NCBI RefSeq assembly: GCF_027947575.1
Contig: NZ_CP116256.1
Coordinates: 7,688,001 to 7,752,000 of the forward strand
Reading direction: 5' to 3'
Length of the DNA stretch: 64,000 nt
Source of the DNA: Streptomyces rubrogriseus
Lineage (GTDB): Bacteria; Actinomycetota; Actinomycetes; Streptomycetales; Streptomycetaceae
The translations under genes were made by a program, and so were the position numbers. How positions within the stretch are numbered: position 1 is the stretch's first letter; each line of letters opens with the position of its first letter. Below are positions 36,843-45,679 of this stretch, in pieces. The notes beneath the pieces are model-generated. The model was not told the origin of the DNA, did not search any database, and was given only the letters and a program-made list of their open reading frames with translations.

Positions 36843-37812
36843 CGAAGCCCTCCCCGGTCAGCGCCACGAACGCGTCCTCCAGCGAGGCGTGTTCCACCAC
36901 GAAGCCCCGGACCCGGACGCGGGCCGCGACCAGCGCCGCGTTCACCTCGGCGAGGTCGCGCTCCGGTGGCTCCGCCGTCACCCGGTCCCCGTCGACGACC
37001 ACGTCCGCGGCCCCCTGCTCCTTCAGCACCCTGGCCGCGTCGCCCGCGTCCGGCGTGGTCACCACCAGCCGGCCCCGTGCCCCGGCCGCCAGATCGGCGA
37101 CCGCGCCCTGGGTGACCAGCCGGCCCTGTGCCATCACGGCGGCGTGGGTGCACACCTGCTCGATCTCGTCCAGCAGGTGGGAGGAGAGGAAGACGGTGGT
37201 GCCGTCGGAGGCCAGTTCGCGCACGAGGGTGCGGATCTCGCGCATGCCCTGCGGGTCGAGACCGTTGGTCGGCTCGTCCAGCACCAGCAGCCGGCGCGGC
37301 TGGAGCAGCGCGGCGGCGAGCCCCAGCCGCTGCTTCATCCCGAGCGAGTACGCCTTCGCCTTCTTGCCGCCGGCGGCCGCGAGGCCCACCCGGTCCAGCG
37401 CCGCCCCTACGCGCTCGCGCCGGGTGCGCGGGTCGGCGGTCGGGTCGGCGGCGTCGTAGCGCAGCAGGTTGTCCCGACCGGAGAGGAAGCCGTACAGGGC
37501 CGGGCCCTCGATGAGGGCGCCGACCCGGGGCAGTACGGCGCGGGCCGCGCGTGGCATGGGCCGGCCGAGGACCCGGGCGCTGCCCGAGGTGGGTTCGATC
37601 AGCCCCATCAGCATGCGGATGGTGGTGGTCTTGCCGGAGCCGTTGGGCCCGAGGAAGCCGAAGACACTGCCCGCCGGGACGGTCAGGTCCAGACCGTCGA
37701 CGGCGAGCTGTCCGCCGCGGTAGCGCTTGGTGAGCGCGCGGGTGGCGATGACGGCGTCATCCGCGCTCTCCTGGTCCGGGCGCTCCGGCTCCGTGGCGGA
37801 CGCTTCGGCCAT
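36829..37812 (-). CDS. ABC transporter ATP-binding protein
   Basis: The 327-residue ATPase shows Walker A GPNGSGKT at 55-62, a Q-loop region 'GLIEPTSGSARVLG', the signature region 'YSLGMKQRLGLAAALLQPRR' and Walker B 'LLVLDEPTNGLDP'. The C-terminal domain of about 100 residues is of the type seen in exporters of the NatA/drug-efflux class. Its partner is the permease immediately downstream. The start is the ATG at 37812. Confidence 0.92.
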   Translation of the reverse strand: MAEASATEPERPDQESADDAVIATRALTKRYRGGQLAVDGLDLTVPAGSVFGFLGPNGSGKTTTIRMLMGLIEPTSGSARVLGRPMPRAARAVLPRVGALIEGPALYGFLSGRDNLLRYDAADPTADPRTRRERVGAALDRVGLAAAGGKKAKAYSLGMKQRLGLAAALLQPRRLLVLDEPTNGLDPQGMREIRTLVRELASDGTTVFLSSHLLDEIEQVCTHAAVMAQGRLVTQGAVADLAAGARGRLVVTTPDAGDAARVLKEQGAADVVVDGDRVTAEPPERDLAEVNAALVAARVRVRGFVVEHASLEDAFVALTGEGFDVAG

Positions 37813-37864
37813 CGGCTCCCTCTTCTCGTCCTCTTCGCCGTACGGGTGGGGGTGCTGCGGGATC

Positions 37865-39109
37865 CTACTTCGCGGCGTCGGCCGCCTTCACCAGCGCGTC
37901 CTTGGTGACCGCACCGGCGTAGACCTTGCCGTCGTCCGTGATCAGGGCGTTGACCAGGCGGGTCTTGAAGACCGTGCCCGAGCCGAAGTCGCCCTTGACC
38001 TGGTCGCCGAAGGAGCCGAGGAAGCCGCCGAGGCCGCCCAGGTCGCCCGCGGAGTCCGTGGGCAGGCCGCCCTCAGCGCCGGTGTCGAAGGTGGCGATCG
38101 AGTTCCAGCCCTCGCCGATGACCTCGATGCCGTCCATCCCCTTGGCGAGCTCGCCCTCGGCCCCGCGGCCGTGCTCCGGGGCCCCGGCCCGCTCGCCGGC
38201 CTCGTCGGCCTCGGTGACCTTGGCCCCCTCGGGTGGCGTGAAGTCGAACGTCGACGCGTCCGGCTTGGCGAAGCTGACCTTGGTGAAGCCCACGTCCACG
38301 ACGGCGGCGCCGCCGCTCGCCGGGGTCAGGGTGAACTTCAGCGGCGTGCCGGTCTCGGCATCCACCGCCACGGTGATCGCACCGACCGTCGATCCGTCCT
38401 GCTTGGGCTCGACGACCAGGCGGTAGGCGTCCCGGCCGGCCACCTGCGCGGTACCGCCGACGGTCACGGACGTGGTGTCGTCGACCGCCTTGAGCGCCTG
38501 GTCGGCGAAGTCCTTCGGGGTGGCCGGCACGTCCTGGCCCGGCACGTCCTTCTCCGGCCGCCCGGCGCCGTCGGCGGCGGTGGAGTGGTAGACCTCGTTG
38601 GACGAGCTGTCGTAGCCCCAGACGTCCTTGCCGTTGTGGATCAGGCTGTACTCGGCGGCGTTCTCCAGCAGGGACAGCTTCTGCCGGTCGGGGCCGTCGG
38701 CCGCGACGCGCAGCGTGTGGCTGCCGGACACCAGCTCGGTGAGCTTGGCCGAGGGGTCGGCGGCGGAGCCCTCGCCATCCCCGCCGGAGCCCGGACCTCC
38801 GGACATTCCGGACATCAGGCCGCTCTCCAGCCCGCCGAGGTCCGGCAGACCCAGGTCGGTGTTGATGCGCACCGTGCCGGACAGCTGCTGGACGTCCGAC
38901 TCGGCGATCTTCTCTATGAGCTGCTCCGCCGTGACCTTCGGCAGGTCGGGGTCGCCGGAGTCGGCGAGCGCGGGAACGAGCCCGATCGTCGCGGCCGCCA
39001 CTCCCATCACCGCGACCGGGACGACGTACCGCGCGGCCTTGCGCCGTCCGGCCCGCAGCTCCTCGCCCTCCCGGGCGGTCGTGTTGTCGTCGGAATCGAT
39101 CGGTGCCAT
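37865..39109 (-). CDS. LolA-like (DUF2092-type) secreted or membrane-anchored protein
   Basis: The 414-residue protein has a basic start (RAGRRKAARYVVPVAVMGVA) and one membrane helix or uncleaved signal at about residues 26-50. A LolA/LppX-like beta-sheet domain follows, with 'SLIHNGKDVWGYDSSSNEVY' and 'AGRDAYRLVVEPKQDGSTVG'. Gly/Asp-rich loops interrupt it. Gram-positive members probably bind lipids or act as anti-sigma-like sensors at the membrane. It lies 52 nt upstream of the ABC ATPase gene, so the three may be one unit and the substrate may be a lipid (inference). Confidence 0.78.
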   Translation of the reverse strand: MAPIDSDDNTTAREGEELRAGRRKAARYVVPVAVMGVAAATIGLVPALADSGDPDLPKVTAEQLIEKIAESDVQQLSGTVRINTDLGLPDLGGLESGLMSGMSGGPGSGGDGEGSAADPSAKLTELVSGSHTLRVAADGPDRQKLSLLENAAEYSLIHNGKDVWGYDSSSNEVYHSTAADGAGRPEKDVPGQDVPATPKDFADQALKAVDDTTSVTVGGTAQVAGRDAYRLVVEPKQDGSTVGAITVAVDAETGTPLKFTLTPASGGAAVVDVGFTKVSFAKPDASTFDFTPPEGAKVTEADEAGERAGAPEHGRGAEGELAKGMDGIEVIGEGWNSIATFDTGAEGGLPTDSAGDLGGLGGFLGSFGDQVKGDFGSGTVFKTRLVNALITDDGKVYAGAVTKDALVKAADAAK

Positions 39110-39367
39110 GTGTGCCCTACCTCCGTCGTCGGCGGCGGCTGTCTCGCGACCTCGCACTCGTTCACCCGTGAGCCGCCATTCTCACCCGAATCGGTGAGGA
39201 TTGGTGTTTTTCCGTGGTGTCCATCTGACCAAATCGCCGGAGCACAAGCGTCAGACCGCGGGCTCAACTCCGCCTACTCCTGCGGGATGACACGCAGGGG
39301 CGCCGACTCCCCCGCCCCGTAGGGGCCGGCGCGGACCGCGCAGGCGGCGACGGACCGCGGAGGGCGG

Positions 39368-40378
39368 TCAGCCGGCCCGGTGGACCACCGCGTCGCACAG
39401 CTCCACCAGCGCGGCCTTCGCGTCGCACTCGCGCAGCGGGGCCAGCGCCGCCCGGGCCTCCTCCGCGTACCGGACGGTGTCCCGGCGGGCCTGCTCCAGC
39501 GCGGGGTGGGCACGCAGCAGGCGCAGCGCCTCGGCGTGCCGCGCGTCGTCGCTCAGGTCGGAGTCGAGCAGCTCGCACAGCGCGAGGTCCTCGGCGAGTC
39601 CCAGCCGGGCCGCCCGCTCGCGCAGCCGCAGCACGGGCAGGGTGGGGATGCCCTCGCGCAGGTCCGTGCCGGGCGTCTTGCCGGACTCGTCGGAGTCGGA
39701 GGCGATGTCCAGGACGTCGTCGGCGAGCTGGAAGGCGACGCCGAGCCGCTCGCCGTACTGGGTGAGGACGTCCACCACCGTCTCGTCGGCGCCGGACATC
39801 ATCGCGCCGAACCGGCAGGAGACCGCCACCAGGGAGCCCGTCTTGCCGCCCAGCACGTCTAGGTAGTGGTCGACCGGGTCGCGGCCGTCCTGCGGGCCGG
39901 CCGTCTCCAGGATCTGACCGGTGACCAGCCGCTCAAAGGCGAGGGCCTGGACGCGGACCGCCTCGGGTCCGAGGTCGGCGAGGATCTGGGAGGCGCGGGC
40001 GAACAGGAAGTCGCCGGTGAGGACCGCGACCGAGTTGTCCCAGCGGGTGTTCGCACTGGGCACCCCGCGCCGCACGGCGGCCTCGTCCATCACGTCGTCG
40101 TGGTACAGCGTGGCGAGGTGGGTCAGCTCCACGACCACGGCCGAGGGCACGATCCCGGGGGCGTAGGGGTCACCGAACTGGGCCGAGAGCATCACCAGCA
40201 GCGGCCGGAACCGTTTCCCGCCGGCCCGCACCAGGTGCTGGGCGGCCTCCGTGATGAACGGCACCTCGCTTTTGGTTGCCTCAAGCAACCCTTCCTCGAC
40301 AGCAACCAATCCGGCCTGGACATCGGCTTCCAGAGCCTGGTCCCGCACGCTCAGCCCGAACGGCCCGACGACGGTCAC
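39368..40378 (-). CDS. trans-polyprenyl diphosphate synthase
   Basis: The 336-residue synthase has the first Asp-rich motif DDVMD at 94-98, the second DDVLD at 220-224 and 'GGKRFRPLLVMLSAQFGDP' near residue 53. The long-chain-type residues before the first motif suggest a heptaprenyl to nonaprenyl product for menaquinone side chains, the quinone that serves complex I here. The GTG start at 40376-40378 has AGGAGA upstream. It is monocistronic, with a divergent long leader region beyond. Confidence 0.92.
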   Translation of the reverse strand: MTVVGPFGLSVRDQALEADVQAGLVAVEEGLLEATKSEVPFITEAAQHLVRAGGKRFRPLLVMLSAQFGDPYAPGIVPSAVVVELTHLATLYHDDVMDEAAVRRGVPSANTRWDNSVAVLTGDFLFARASQILADLGPEAVRVQALAFERLVTGQILETAGPQDGRDPVDHYLDVLGGKTGSLVAVSCRFGAMMSGADETVVDVLTQYGERLGVAFQLADDVLDIASDSDESGKTPGTDLREGIPTLPVLRLRERAARLGLAEDLALCELLDSDLSDDARHAEALRLLRAHPALEQARRDTVRYAEEARAALAPLRECDAKAALVELCDAVVHRAG

Positions 40379-41033
40379 GAGGGGTCTCCTGTCTGCTGGT
40401 GTCTACTGGCGATTACCTGGTTTGTCGATAGGTCGCTGCCACCACTCAAGTCAGCGTATCCGGTCACGTTTCGATCACCGCTAGCGCCCACCGTTACAGG
40501 CTGGTCGGTATCGGATCATTAACGGTATGTTTTTGATCAGGTGATATGAGCAGATTTTGATTGATATCGCCAGAGGGGACGAGCCGGAGCCGGAGGGCGA
40601 ACGGGCCGGAGCCGCCACCGAAGATCCCATCACTCCTCCCAACGGCCCGCACTTCGAGAACGTCACCCGATCGACACGCCCGCCCCCTCCTTATGCGCCA
40701 CCCCTCCACCGCCCTCTCCCCTTCCCCGCTTCCCACCCCTCCCCGCCCGACACCCGAAGCCGTCCCCACCCGCGGCCGGTTGGCTCCCAGTTGGGCTTAA
40801 TGCCCCATTTGCCGTGCTTGTTGAAGCCAGTGAGTTGGCTCACTCCGGACGACCTACAGGCAACCCGGCCGGAACCTGTGCCCTCCCTTTGCCCCGCAAG
40901 CCAGTTGGGGATTGGCAGCAGCAAAGGATCAAGAGCCATATAGGCCTCAGACCAAGGTCAACAGGCATGTTGGGTGATTCCTGCACTTGTTCCGGACATG
41001 TGCTCTCGCATACGTTCCCGGCCTGTCGGGTGG
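40379..41033. other. long intergenic region, promoter and 5' leader of the SLT-domain gene
   Basis: This is the largest gene-free stretch. It has an AT-rich patch at about 40500-40565 (TAACGGTATGTTTTTGATCA) likely to hold promoters, and a stem AGTGAG-TTGG-CTCACT at about 40829-40844 that competes with AGCCA-GTGAGT-TGGCT. GC3 bias is weak in all frames, so open frames such as 40691-40939 are not supported. The c-di-AMP riboswitch follows. Confidence 0.5.
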
Positions 41034-41214
41034 ACGCCGAATCCTGCCACCGCCCGTCGCACAGTCATCCACCCAACAAACTCGCAGGCAGGAGCGGGGG
41101 ACCCAGGTAAGTCGCCGCACCGGTCACCACCGGAGCGGCTCGGGGTGAAGCCGTACCCGTCAGGGCACGGCCGGGCACCTCCCCGCCCGAACCCGACAGC
41201 TCACCTCGTAGGCG
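41034..41214 (+). promoter_or_regulatory. cyclic di-AMP riboswitch (ydaO/yuaA class)
   Basis: The leader shows the conserved blocks of the ydaO class as found in actinobacteria: GCCGAATCCTGCC (about 41036-41048), GAGCGGGGGACCCAGGTA (41092-41109), GGGGTGAAGCC (41142-41152) and CCGAACCCGACAGCTCACC then GTAGGCG (41187-41214). It ends just before the AAGGAGAGGG ribosome binding site. In Streptomyces this class sits upstream of cell-wall hydrolase genes and turns expression off when c-di-AMP is high. Confidence 0.88.
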
Positions 41215-41232
41215 TAAGGAGAGGGACACCGC

Positions 41233-41724
41233 ATGTCTGCCAACGGTCAGAACCGTCACGCCCGCACCAGCCGCCTCGCCCGCAAGCTCGCCGTGGCCGG
41301 CACCGGTGCCGCGGTGCTCGCGCTGCCGCTCATCGGCGCCACCACCGCTTCCGCGGCCACCCCGGCCGCCGCCACGACCGCCACCACGGCGGCCACGGCC
41401 TACCCGGACAACCTCGACGGCTGGATCCGCGAGTCGCTCGACATCATGGCCCAGCACGGCATCCCCGGGACCTACGAGGGCATTCACCGCAACATCATGC
41501 GTGAGTCCTCCGGCAACCCGCTCGCCATCAACAACTGGGACATCAACGCCATCAACGGCACCCCGTCCAAGGGCCTGCTCCAGGTGATCGACCCGACCTT
41601 CCAGGCGTACCACGTCGAGGGCACCTCCTGGGACCCGTACGACCCGGTCGCCAACATCACCGCCGCCTGCAACTACGCGGCCGACCGCTACGGCTCGATG
41701 GACAACGTCTTCAGCGCGTACTGA
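41233..41724 (+). CDS. secreted transglycosylase SLT-domain protein
   Basis: The 163-residue protein has a signal peptide (MSANGQNRHARTSRLARKLA, then 'VLALPLIGATTASA', cleavage near residue 41) and an Ala/Thr spacer. A compact SLT domain follows: 'NIMRESSGNPLAINNWDINA' holds the catalytic Glu, 'SKGLLQVIDPTFQAY' the substrate-binding loop, and 'NITAACNYAADRYG' the end. It cleaves peptidoglycan glycan strands and is likely used in growth or germination. Expression is set by the c-di-AMP riboswitch immediately upstream. Confidence 0.9.
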   Translation: MSANGQNRHARTSRLARKLAVAGTGAAVLALPLIGATTASAATPAAATTATTAATAYPDNLDGWIRESLDIMAQHGIPGTYEGIHRNIMRESSGNPLAINNWDINAINGTPSKGLLQVIDPTFQAYHVEGTSWDPYDPVANITAACNYAADRYGSMDNVFSAY

Positions 41725-41747
41725 GCCGTACGCCGCCCGAACCTCGC

Positions 41748-42557
41748 CTAAGAGGTACCGAAGATCCGCTCGAGGACGACGGCCACGCCGTCGTCCTCGT
41801 TCGTCGTGGTGACCTCGTCGGCCACCGCCTTGAGTTCGGGGTGCGCGCCGGCCATGGCCACACCGTGGGCCGCCCACTGGAACATCGGGATGTCGTTGGG
41901 CATGTCCCCGAAGGCGATCGTCCGCCGCCGCTCCAGACCCAGGTGCTCGGCGGCCAGCGCCAGACCGGTGGCCTTGGTGATGCCGCAGGGCTGGAGCTCC
42001 ACCGTGCCGGGCCCCGACATGGTGACCGTCGCGAGGGAACCGACCACCGCGCGAGCCGTCGCCGCCAGTTCGTCGTCGGTCAGCTCGGGGTGGCGCAGCA
42101 GCACCTTGCTGATCGGCCTGGACCACAGCTGCGCACGCTGCTCGACGCGCACCGCGGGCAGCGTCGGGTGGGGCATCAGGTAGTCCGGCTCGATGAGTGT
42201 CAGCCCGTCGACGCCGTCCTGGTCCACGGCCGCGTGCACCTGGCCCACCTCGGCCTCGATCTTGCCGAGCGCGGTCTCGGCCAGCTCCCGGTCCAGGGTG
42301 ACCGACCACAGCATCCGGTGCGCGCCGGCGTCGTACACCTGCGCGCCCTGTCCGCACACCGCGAGCCCCGTGCAGCCGAGCCGGTCGAGCAGCGGGCGCA
42401 CCCGGGGGGCCGGGCGCCCCGTCACCACCAGGTGCCGCGCACCCGCCCCGGCGGCCCGCGCCAGCGCGGCCAGCGACCGGTCGGAGACGGTGTCGTCGCC
42501 TCGGAGCAGCGTGCCGTCCAGGTCGGTGGCGACGAGTGAATACGCGGTGCGGTCCAT
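41748..42557 (-). CDS. Cof-type HAD phosphatase
   Basis: The 269-residue phosphatase begins MDRTAYSLVATDLDGTLLRG, with the nucleophile motif DLDGT at about residues 12-16. 'LVVTGRPAPRV' is motif II, 'GITKATGLALAAEHLGL' contains the motif III Lys, and 'IAFGDMPNDIPMFQWAAHGV' is motif IV. Cof-type HADs dephosphorylate sugar phosphates, FMN or PLP; the substrate is unknown. ATG 42555-42557 was chosen over an upstream in-frame ATG. It converges with the SLT gene. Confidence 0.9.
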   Translation of the reverse strand: MDRTAYSLVATDLDGTLLRGDDTVSDRSLAALARAAGAGARHLVVTGRPAPRVRPLLDRLGCTGLAVCGQGAQVYDAGAHRMLWSVTLDRELAETALGKIEAEVGQVHAAVDQDGVDGLTLIEPDYLMPHPTLPAVRVEQRAQLWSRPISKVLLRHPELTDDELAATARAVVGSLATVTMSGPGTVELQPCGITKATGLALAAEHLGLERRRTIAFGDMPNDIPMFQWAAHGVAMAGAHPELKAVADEVTTTNEDDGVAVVLERIFGTS

Positions 42558-42861
42558 GATCAGAGAATACGGACACCGCACCCGTCCGACTCACCCGTGA
42601 CCGCTTCCGAGCGAGGGCGTAGCGAGTGCGCTCGAACCCGCACGGCGTTGCACGACGACGCCCGAGGATGTCCGAAACCTGATACATCATCGGCTAAAGC
42701 CCGTTCAGGGCCTGTGCACCGGTTGGCGGCGGCATCGCACGCTACCTGCCCGCCGGGTGCTCCCCGTGGTGCCTTCCGCCCCCGAACCCGGACCGGGCGC
42801 CGCCGCCTTCGGCGGTACTGCCCAAGAGCGGCACGTCACCCGTAACGTGTGGCCGGACCGC

Positions 42862-42879
42862 GTGCGTCACGTGACGCAC
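42862..42879. promoter_or_regulatory. perfect 18-bp palindrome GTGCGTCAC/GTGACGCAC
   Basis: GTGCGTCACGTGACGCAC is fully self-complementary. A related half, ATCACGTGAC, lies 6 nt further on (42885-42894). It sits about 140 nt before the fumarylacetoacetase start, as expected for a dimeric repressor or activator of tyrosine catabolism. Confidence 0.6.
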
Positions 42880-42900
42880 CCCGATCACGTGACACAACGG

Positions 42901-42950
42901 CACACCCGGCACACCTGACACACCCGGCACACTTGACACACCCAGTACAG
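42901..42950. repeat. 18-bp direct repeats
   Basis: CACACCCGGCACACCTGA is followed directly by CACACCCGGCACACTTGA and a partial CACACCCAGTACAG copy. They lie between the palindrome and the fumarylacetoacetase gene. Confidence 0.75.
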
Positions 42951-43020
42951 CCGCCGTCACGCAACGGCACACACGGCGCGCACGGCGCACATGGCGAGCA
43001 CGAAAGCGAGGCAGCACCCG

Positions 43021-44268
43021 ATGCCCCCCTTCGATGTCCCCGAGGGCGACCCCTTCGGCCCGCACAACCTTCCGTACGGCGTGTTCTCGATCCCCGGCTC
43101 GCTCGACCGGACGGACCGGACGGTGGGCGTCCGGCTGGGCGACCACGTCCTCGACGCGGGGGCGGCGGCCCACGCGCTCGGCTCGCCGTACGCGGCCCTC
43201 CTCGCGCAGCCCACCCTCAACCCGCTGCTGGCGGCCGGGCGCACGGCGTGGTCGGACGTGCGGCGCGCGCTGACGGCGTGGGTGACGGTCCCCTCCCACC
43301 GCGAGACCCTGGAGCCGTTCTTCCACCCGCTGTCGTCGGTGACCCTGCACCTGCCCTTCGAGGTCGCCGACTACGTCGACTTCTACGCCTCCGAGAACCA
43401 CGCCCGCAACGTCGGCCAGATCTTCCGCCCCGACGCCGCCGACTCCCTCACCCCGAACTGGAAGCACCTCCCGATCGGCTACCACGGCCGCTCCGGCACG
43501 GTCGTCGTCTCGGGCACGGACGTCGTGCGCCCGTCGGGGCAGCGCAAGCCCCCGGCCGACGCCGCACCCGTCTTCGGCCCGTCCGTCCGGCTCGACATCG
43601 AGGCGGAGGTCGGCTTCGTCGTGGGTGTGCCGTCCGAACTGGGCAGTCCGGTCGCGCTCGGCGACTTCCGCGAGCACGTCTTCGGGCTCTGCCTGCTCAA
43701 CGACTGGTCCGCGCGGGACGTCCAGGCCTGGGAGTACGTCCCCCTCGGTCCGTTCCTCGGCAAGTCCTTCACCACGTCGGTGTCGGCGTGGATCACCCCG
43801 CTGGACGCGCTGGAGGAGGCCCGGGTGGCGCCGCCCGAGCGCACGCACGAGCTGCTGCCCTACCTGGACGACACGAACACCGACCAGGACGATCCCGGCG
43901 GCTACGACCTGCGGATCTCCGTCGCCGTCAACGGCCACGTCGTCTCCGAGCCGCCGTTCTCCACCATGTACTGGACGGCCGCCCAGCAGTTGGCCCACAT
44001 GACGGTCAACGGAGCCTCGCTGCGCACCGGCGACCTCTACGGCTCGGGCACGGTGAGCGGGCCCACCGAGCGGGAGCGGGGGTCGCTGCTCGAACTGACC
44101 TGGAACGGCCGCGACCCGCTGGAACTCCCCGACGGCAAGCGGACGTTCCTGGAGGACGGCGACGTGGTGACCCTGTCGGCCTGGGCCCCGGGCCCGGACG
44201 GTGTCCGGGTGGGGCTGGGAGAGGTGACCGGGCGAGTGGTCGGCCGGGGGGTCGGGCAGGGCGTCTGA
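43021..44268 (+). CDS. fumarylacetoacetase
   Basis: The 415-residue enzyme has the N-terminal SH3-like domain ('MPPFDVPEGDPFGPHNLPYG', 'FSIPGSLDRTDRTVGVRLGD') and the catalytic FAH domain. 'VADYVDFYASENHARNVGQI' holds the His/Asp dyad, 'WKHLPIGYHGRSGTVVVSGT' a substrate loop, and 'EAEVGFVVGVPSELG' with 'LCLLNDWSARDVQAWEYVPL' the metal ligands. It hydrolyses fumarylacetoacetate to fumarate and acetoacetate, the last step of tyrosine catabolism. ATG 43021 is preferred for its GAGG; ATG 42991 in frame is possible. Confidence 0.92.
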   Translation: MPPFDVPEGDPFGPHNLPYGVFSIPGSLDRTDRTVGVRLGDHVLDAGAAAHALGSPYAALLAQPTLNPLLAAGRTAWSDVRRALTAWVTVPSHRETLEPFFHPLSSVTLHLPFEVADYVDFYASENHARNVGQIFRPDAADSLTPNWKHLPIGYHGRSGTVVVSGTDVVRPSGQRKPPADAAPVFGPSVRLDIEAEVGFVVGVPSELGSPVALGDFREHVFGLCLLNDWSARDVQAWEYVPLGPFLGKSFTTSVSAWITPLDALEEARVAPPERTHELLPYLDDTNTDQDDPGGYDLRISVAVNGHVVSEPPFSTMYWTAAQQLAHMTVNGASLRTGDLYGSGTVSGPTERERGSLLELTWNGRDPLELPDGKRTFLEDGDVVTLSAWAPGPDGVRVGLGEVTGRVVGRGVGQGV

Positions 44269-44306
44269 CGGTACGCGCGCGACGCCACGGCCGAGGGGGT
44301 GCGGGG

Positions 44307-44411
44307 CCTGTACGCCCGAGGCCCCTACGCCCGAGGTCTGTACGCTCAACGTCCGTACGCCCTCAGTCCGTAAGCCCGAGGTCCGTACGCCCGCGGTCCG
44401 TACGCCCAGGT
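44307..44411. repeat. 15-bp tandem repeats, seven units
   Basis: Consecutive imperfect units of TCCGTACGCCCGAGG begin at 44307, 44322, 44337, 44352, 44367, 44382 and 44397, just past the fumarylacetoacetase stop. Confidence 0.85.
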
Positions 44412-44498
44412 TCTGGAATCGGTGTCCGCCGACACCTGACTCGCACCGCCCGGCCCCGTCATACTGGCGTCGGGCGGTGTGCGCGCGCACGGCCCGGC

Positions 44499-44559
44499 CC
44501 AGCACCACCCCTGTACGGCCAGCACCACCCCTTGTACGGCCAGCACCACCCATGTACGG
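44499..44559. repeat. 20-bp direct repeats upstream of the M56 peptidase gene
   Basis: CCAGCACCACCCCTGTACGG occurs three times in a row (44499, 44519 and 44540) with one-base differences. It ends 42 nt before the M56 ATG, a position consistent with regulator binding or an untranslated leader. Confidence 0.8.
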
Positions 44560-44601
44560 CCAGATCCGCCCATCCTTCGACCAGGATCCGGAGCCAGTGG
44601 C

Positions 44602-45540
44602 ATGACCGTCTGCCTGCTCCTGCTGTTCGTCGTCGCCGTGACCGCCGCGGTGCCGGTGCCCCGCGCGCTGACCCGTTCCGCGTGGCCGGAGCGGGATCCC
44701 GTGGTCGGGCTGTGGGTGTGGCAGTGCCTGGTCGCGACGGTGCTGCTGTGCTGCCTGACGGCACTCGCCCTCGGCGCCACCGCCGTCTTCGGGACCGTCC
44801 GCGCCCAGCTCTTCGCCCCGGCGCCACCCGCGGTGACCGCGGCGTACAACCTCTCCGCCGGCCCGGTCTGGGCGGCCGCCCTCACCCTGCTGCTGGCGGC
44901 CGGCGCGGCCTGGACGACCGCGATGCTCGCCCGCGAGCTGGTCGAGGCCCGCCGGCGGCGCGCCCGGTCCCGCGCCCACCTGCGCGAGCGCGCCCCCGAC
45001 CTGCCCGCCGGGCTCCCGGCGGCCCGTGGTCCGCTGCTGGTCCTGGAGGACGAGTACCCGGACGCCTGGTGGATGCCCGGCAGCCCGCCCCAGCTGATCG
45101 TCACCACCGGTGCCCTGCACCGCCTCACCGACCATCAGCTGGACGCCGTGCTCACCCACGAGCGCGGCCACGCCCGGGCCCGCCACGACTGGCTGCTGCA
45201 CCTGTCGACCGCCCTGGCCACCGGTTTCCCGAGCGTGCCGCTCTTCGCCCACTTCTGCGACCAGACCCACCGGCTGGTCGAGCTCTCGGCCGACGACACC
45301 GCCTCCCGCCGCTGCGGCCACCTGACCACCGCGCTGGCCCTGATCGAGCTGAACCAGCACCGCGGTGTCCTCTCCTGCGCCTCCAGCCACCGCCTCCTCG
45401 GCGAACGCGTCGACCGCCTCCTGGAACCCCGCCCTCGCCTGCCGCGCCGCCACCGGGCCCTGACCACGGCAACGGCTGCCCTGGTCCCGCTCATCCCCCT
45501 CCTCATCACCTTCGCCCCGGGCCTGACCGCCCTGGCCTAG
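44602..45540 (+). CDS. M56-family (BlaR1/MecR1-type) membrane metallopeptidase
   Basis: The 312-residue protein has N-terminal membrane helices (about residues 2-20, 38-62 and 88-110). The zinc motif HERGH is at 186-190 ('DAVLTHERGHARARHDWLLH') and 'HRLVELSADDTASRRC' supplies the third ligand. A final membrane helix ends the protein ('ATAALVPLIPLLITFAPGLT'). In beta-lactam sensing systems such peptidases inactivate a BlaI repressor, but no blaI gene is adjacent and there is no C-terminal penicillin-binding sensor domain. ATG 44602 has GGAG 10 nt upstream. Confidence 0.88.
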   Translation: MTVCLLLLFVVAVTAAVPVPRALTRSAWPERDPVVGLWVWQCLVATVLLCCLTALALGATAVFGTVRAQLFAPAPPAVTAAYNLSAGPVWAAALTLLLAAGAAWTTAMLARELVEARRRRARSRAHLRERAPDLPAGLPAARGPLLVLEDEYPDAWWMPGSPPQLIVTTGALHRLTDHQLDAVLTHERGHARARHDWLLHLSTALATGFPSVPLFAHFCDQTHRLVELSADDTASRRCGHLTTALALIELNQHRGVLSCASSHRLLGERVDRLLEPRPRLPRRHRALTTATAALVPLIPLLITFAPGLTALA

Positions 45541-45679
45541 CCGCACCCCCACGACCGGGCCCACCCCGCACACGCCGGCGCACCCTGGTGGCAGAACTCC
45601 CCCACCCGCCGCAGAAACCCCAGCTCACCCCCACGACCGGCGGAGCTCCCGGTGGCGCAACATTCCAGCAACACCACTA

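Larger units (their letters stand above)
42558..43020. other. intergenic region upstream of fumarylacetoacetase
   Basis: This 463-nt region has a perfect 18-bp palindrome (42862-42879) and two and a half 18-bp direct repeats (42901-42950). It must contain the promoter of the fumarylacetoacetase gene and that of the divergent phosphatase. I see no coding sequence. Confidence 0.5.
44269..44601. other. repeat-rich intergenic region before the M56 gene
   Basis: This 333-nt region contains seven 15-bp units (44307-44411) and three 20-21 bp units (44499-44559). No gene is supported; the M56 gene promoter should lie between the two arrays. Confidence 0.55.

Noticed and set aside
40691..40939. 82-codon minus-strand frame in the long intergenic region
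   Set aside because: Weak third-position GC bias, Trp/Gly-rich sequence, no match I recognise; a possible degraded gene, but not supportable.
42742..45573. 943-codon minus-strand frame and the 943-codon plus-strand frame at 42849-45680
   Set aside because: Both run through fumarylacetoacetase, intergenic repeats and the M56 gene in other frames; low-complexity translation only.
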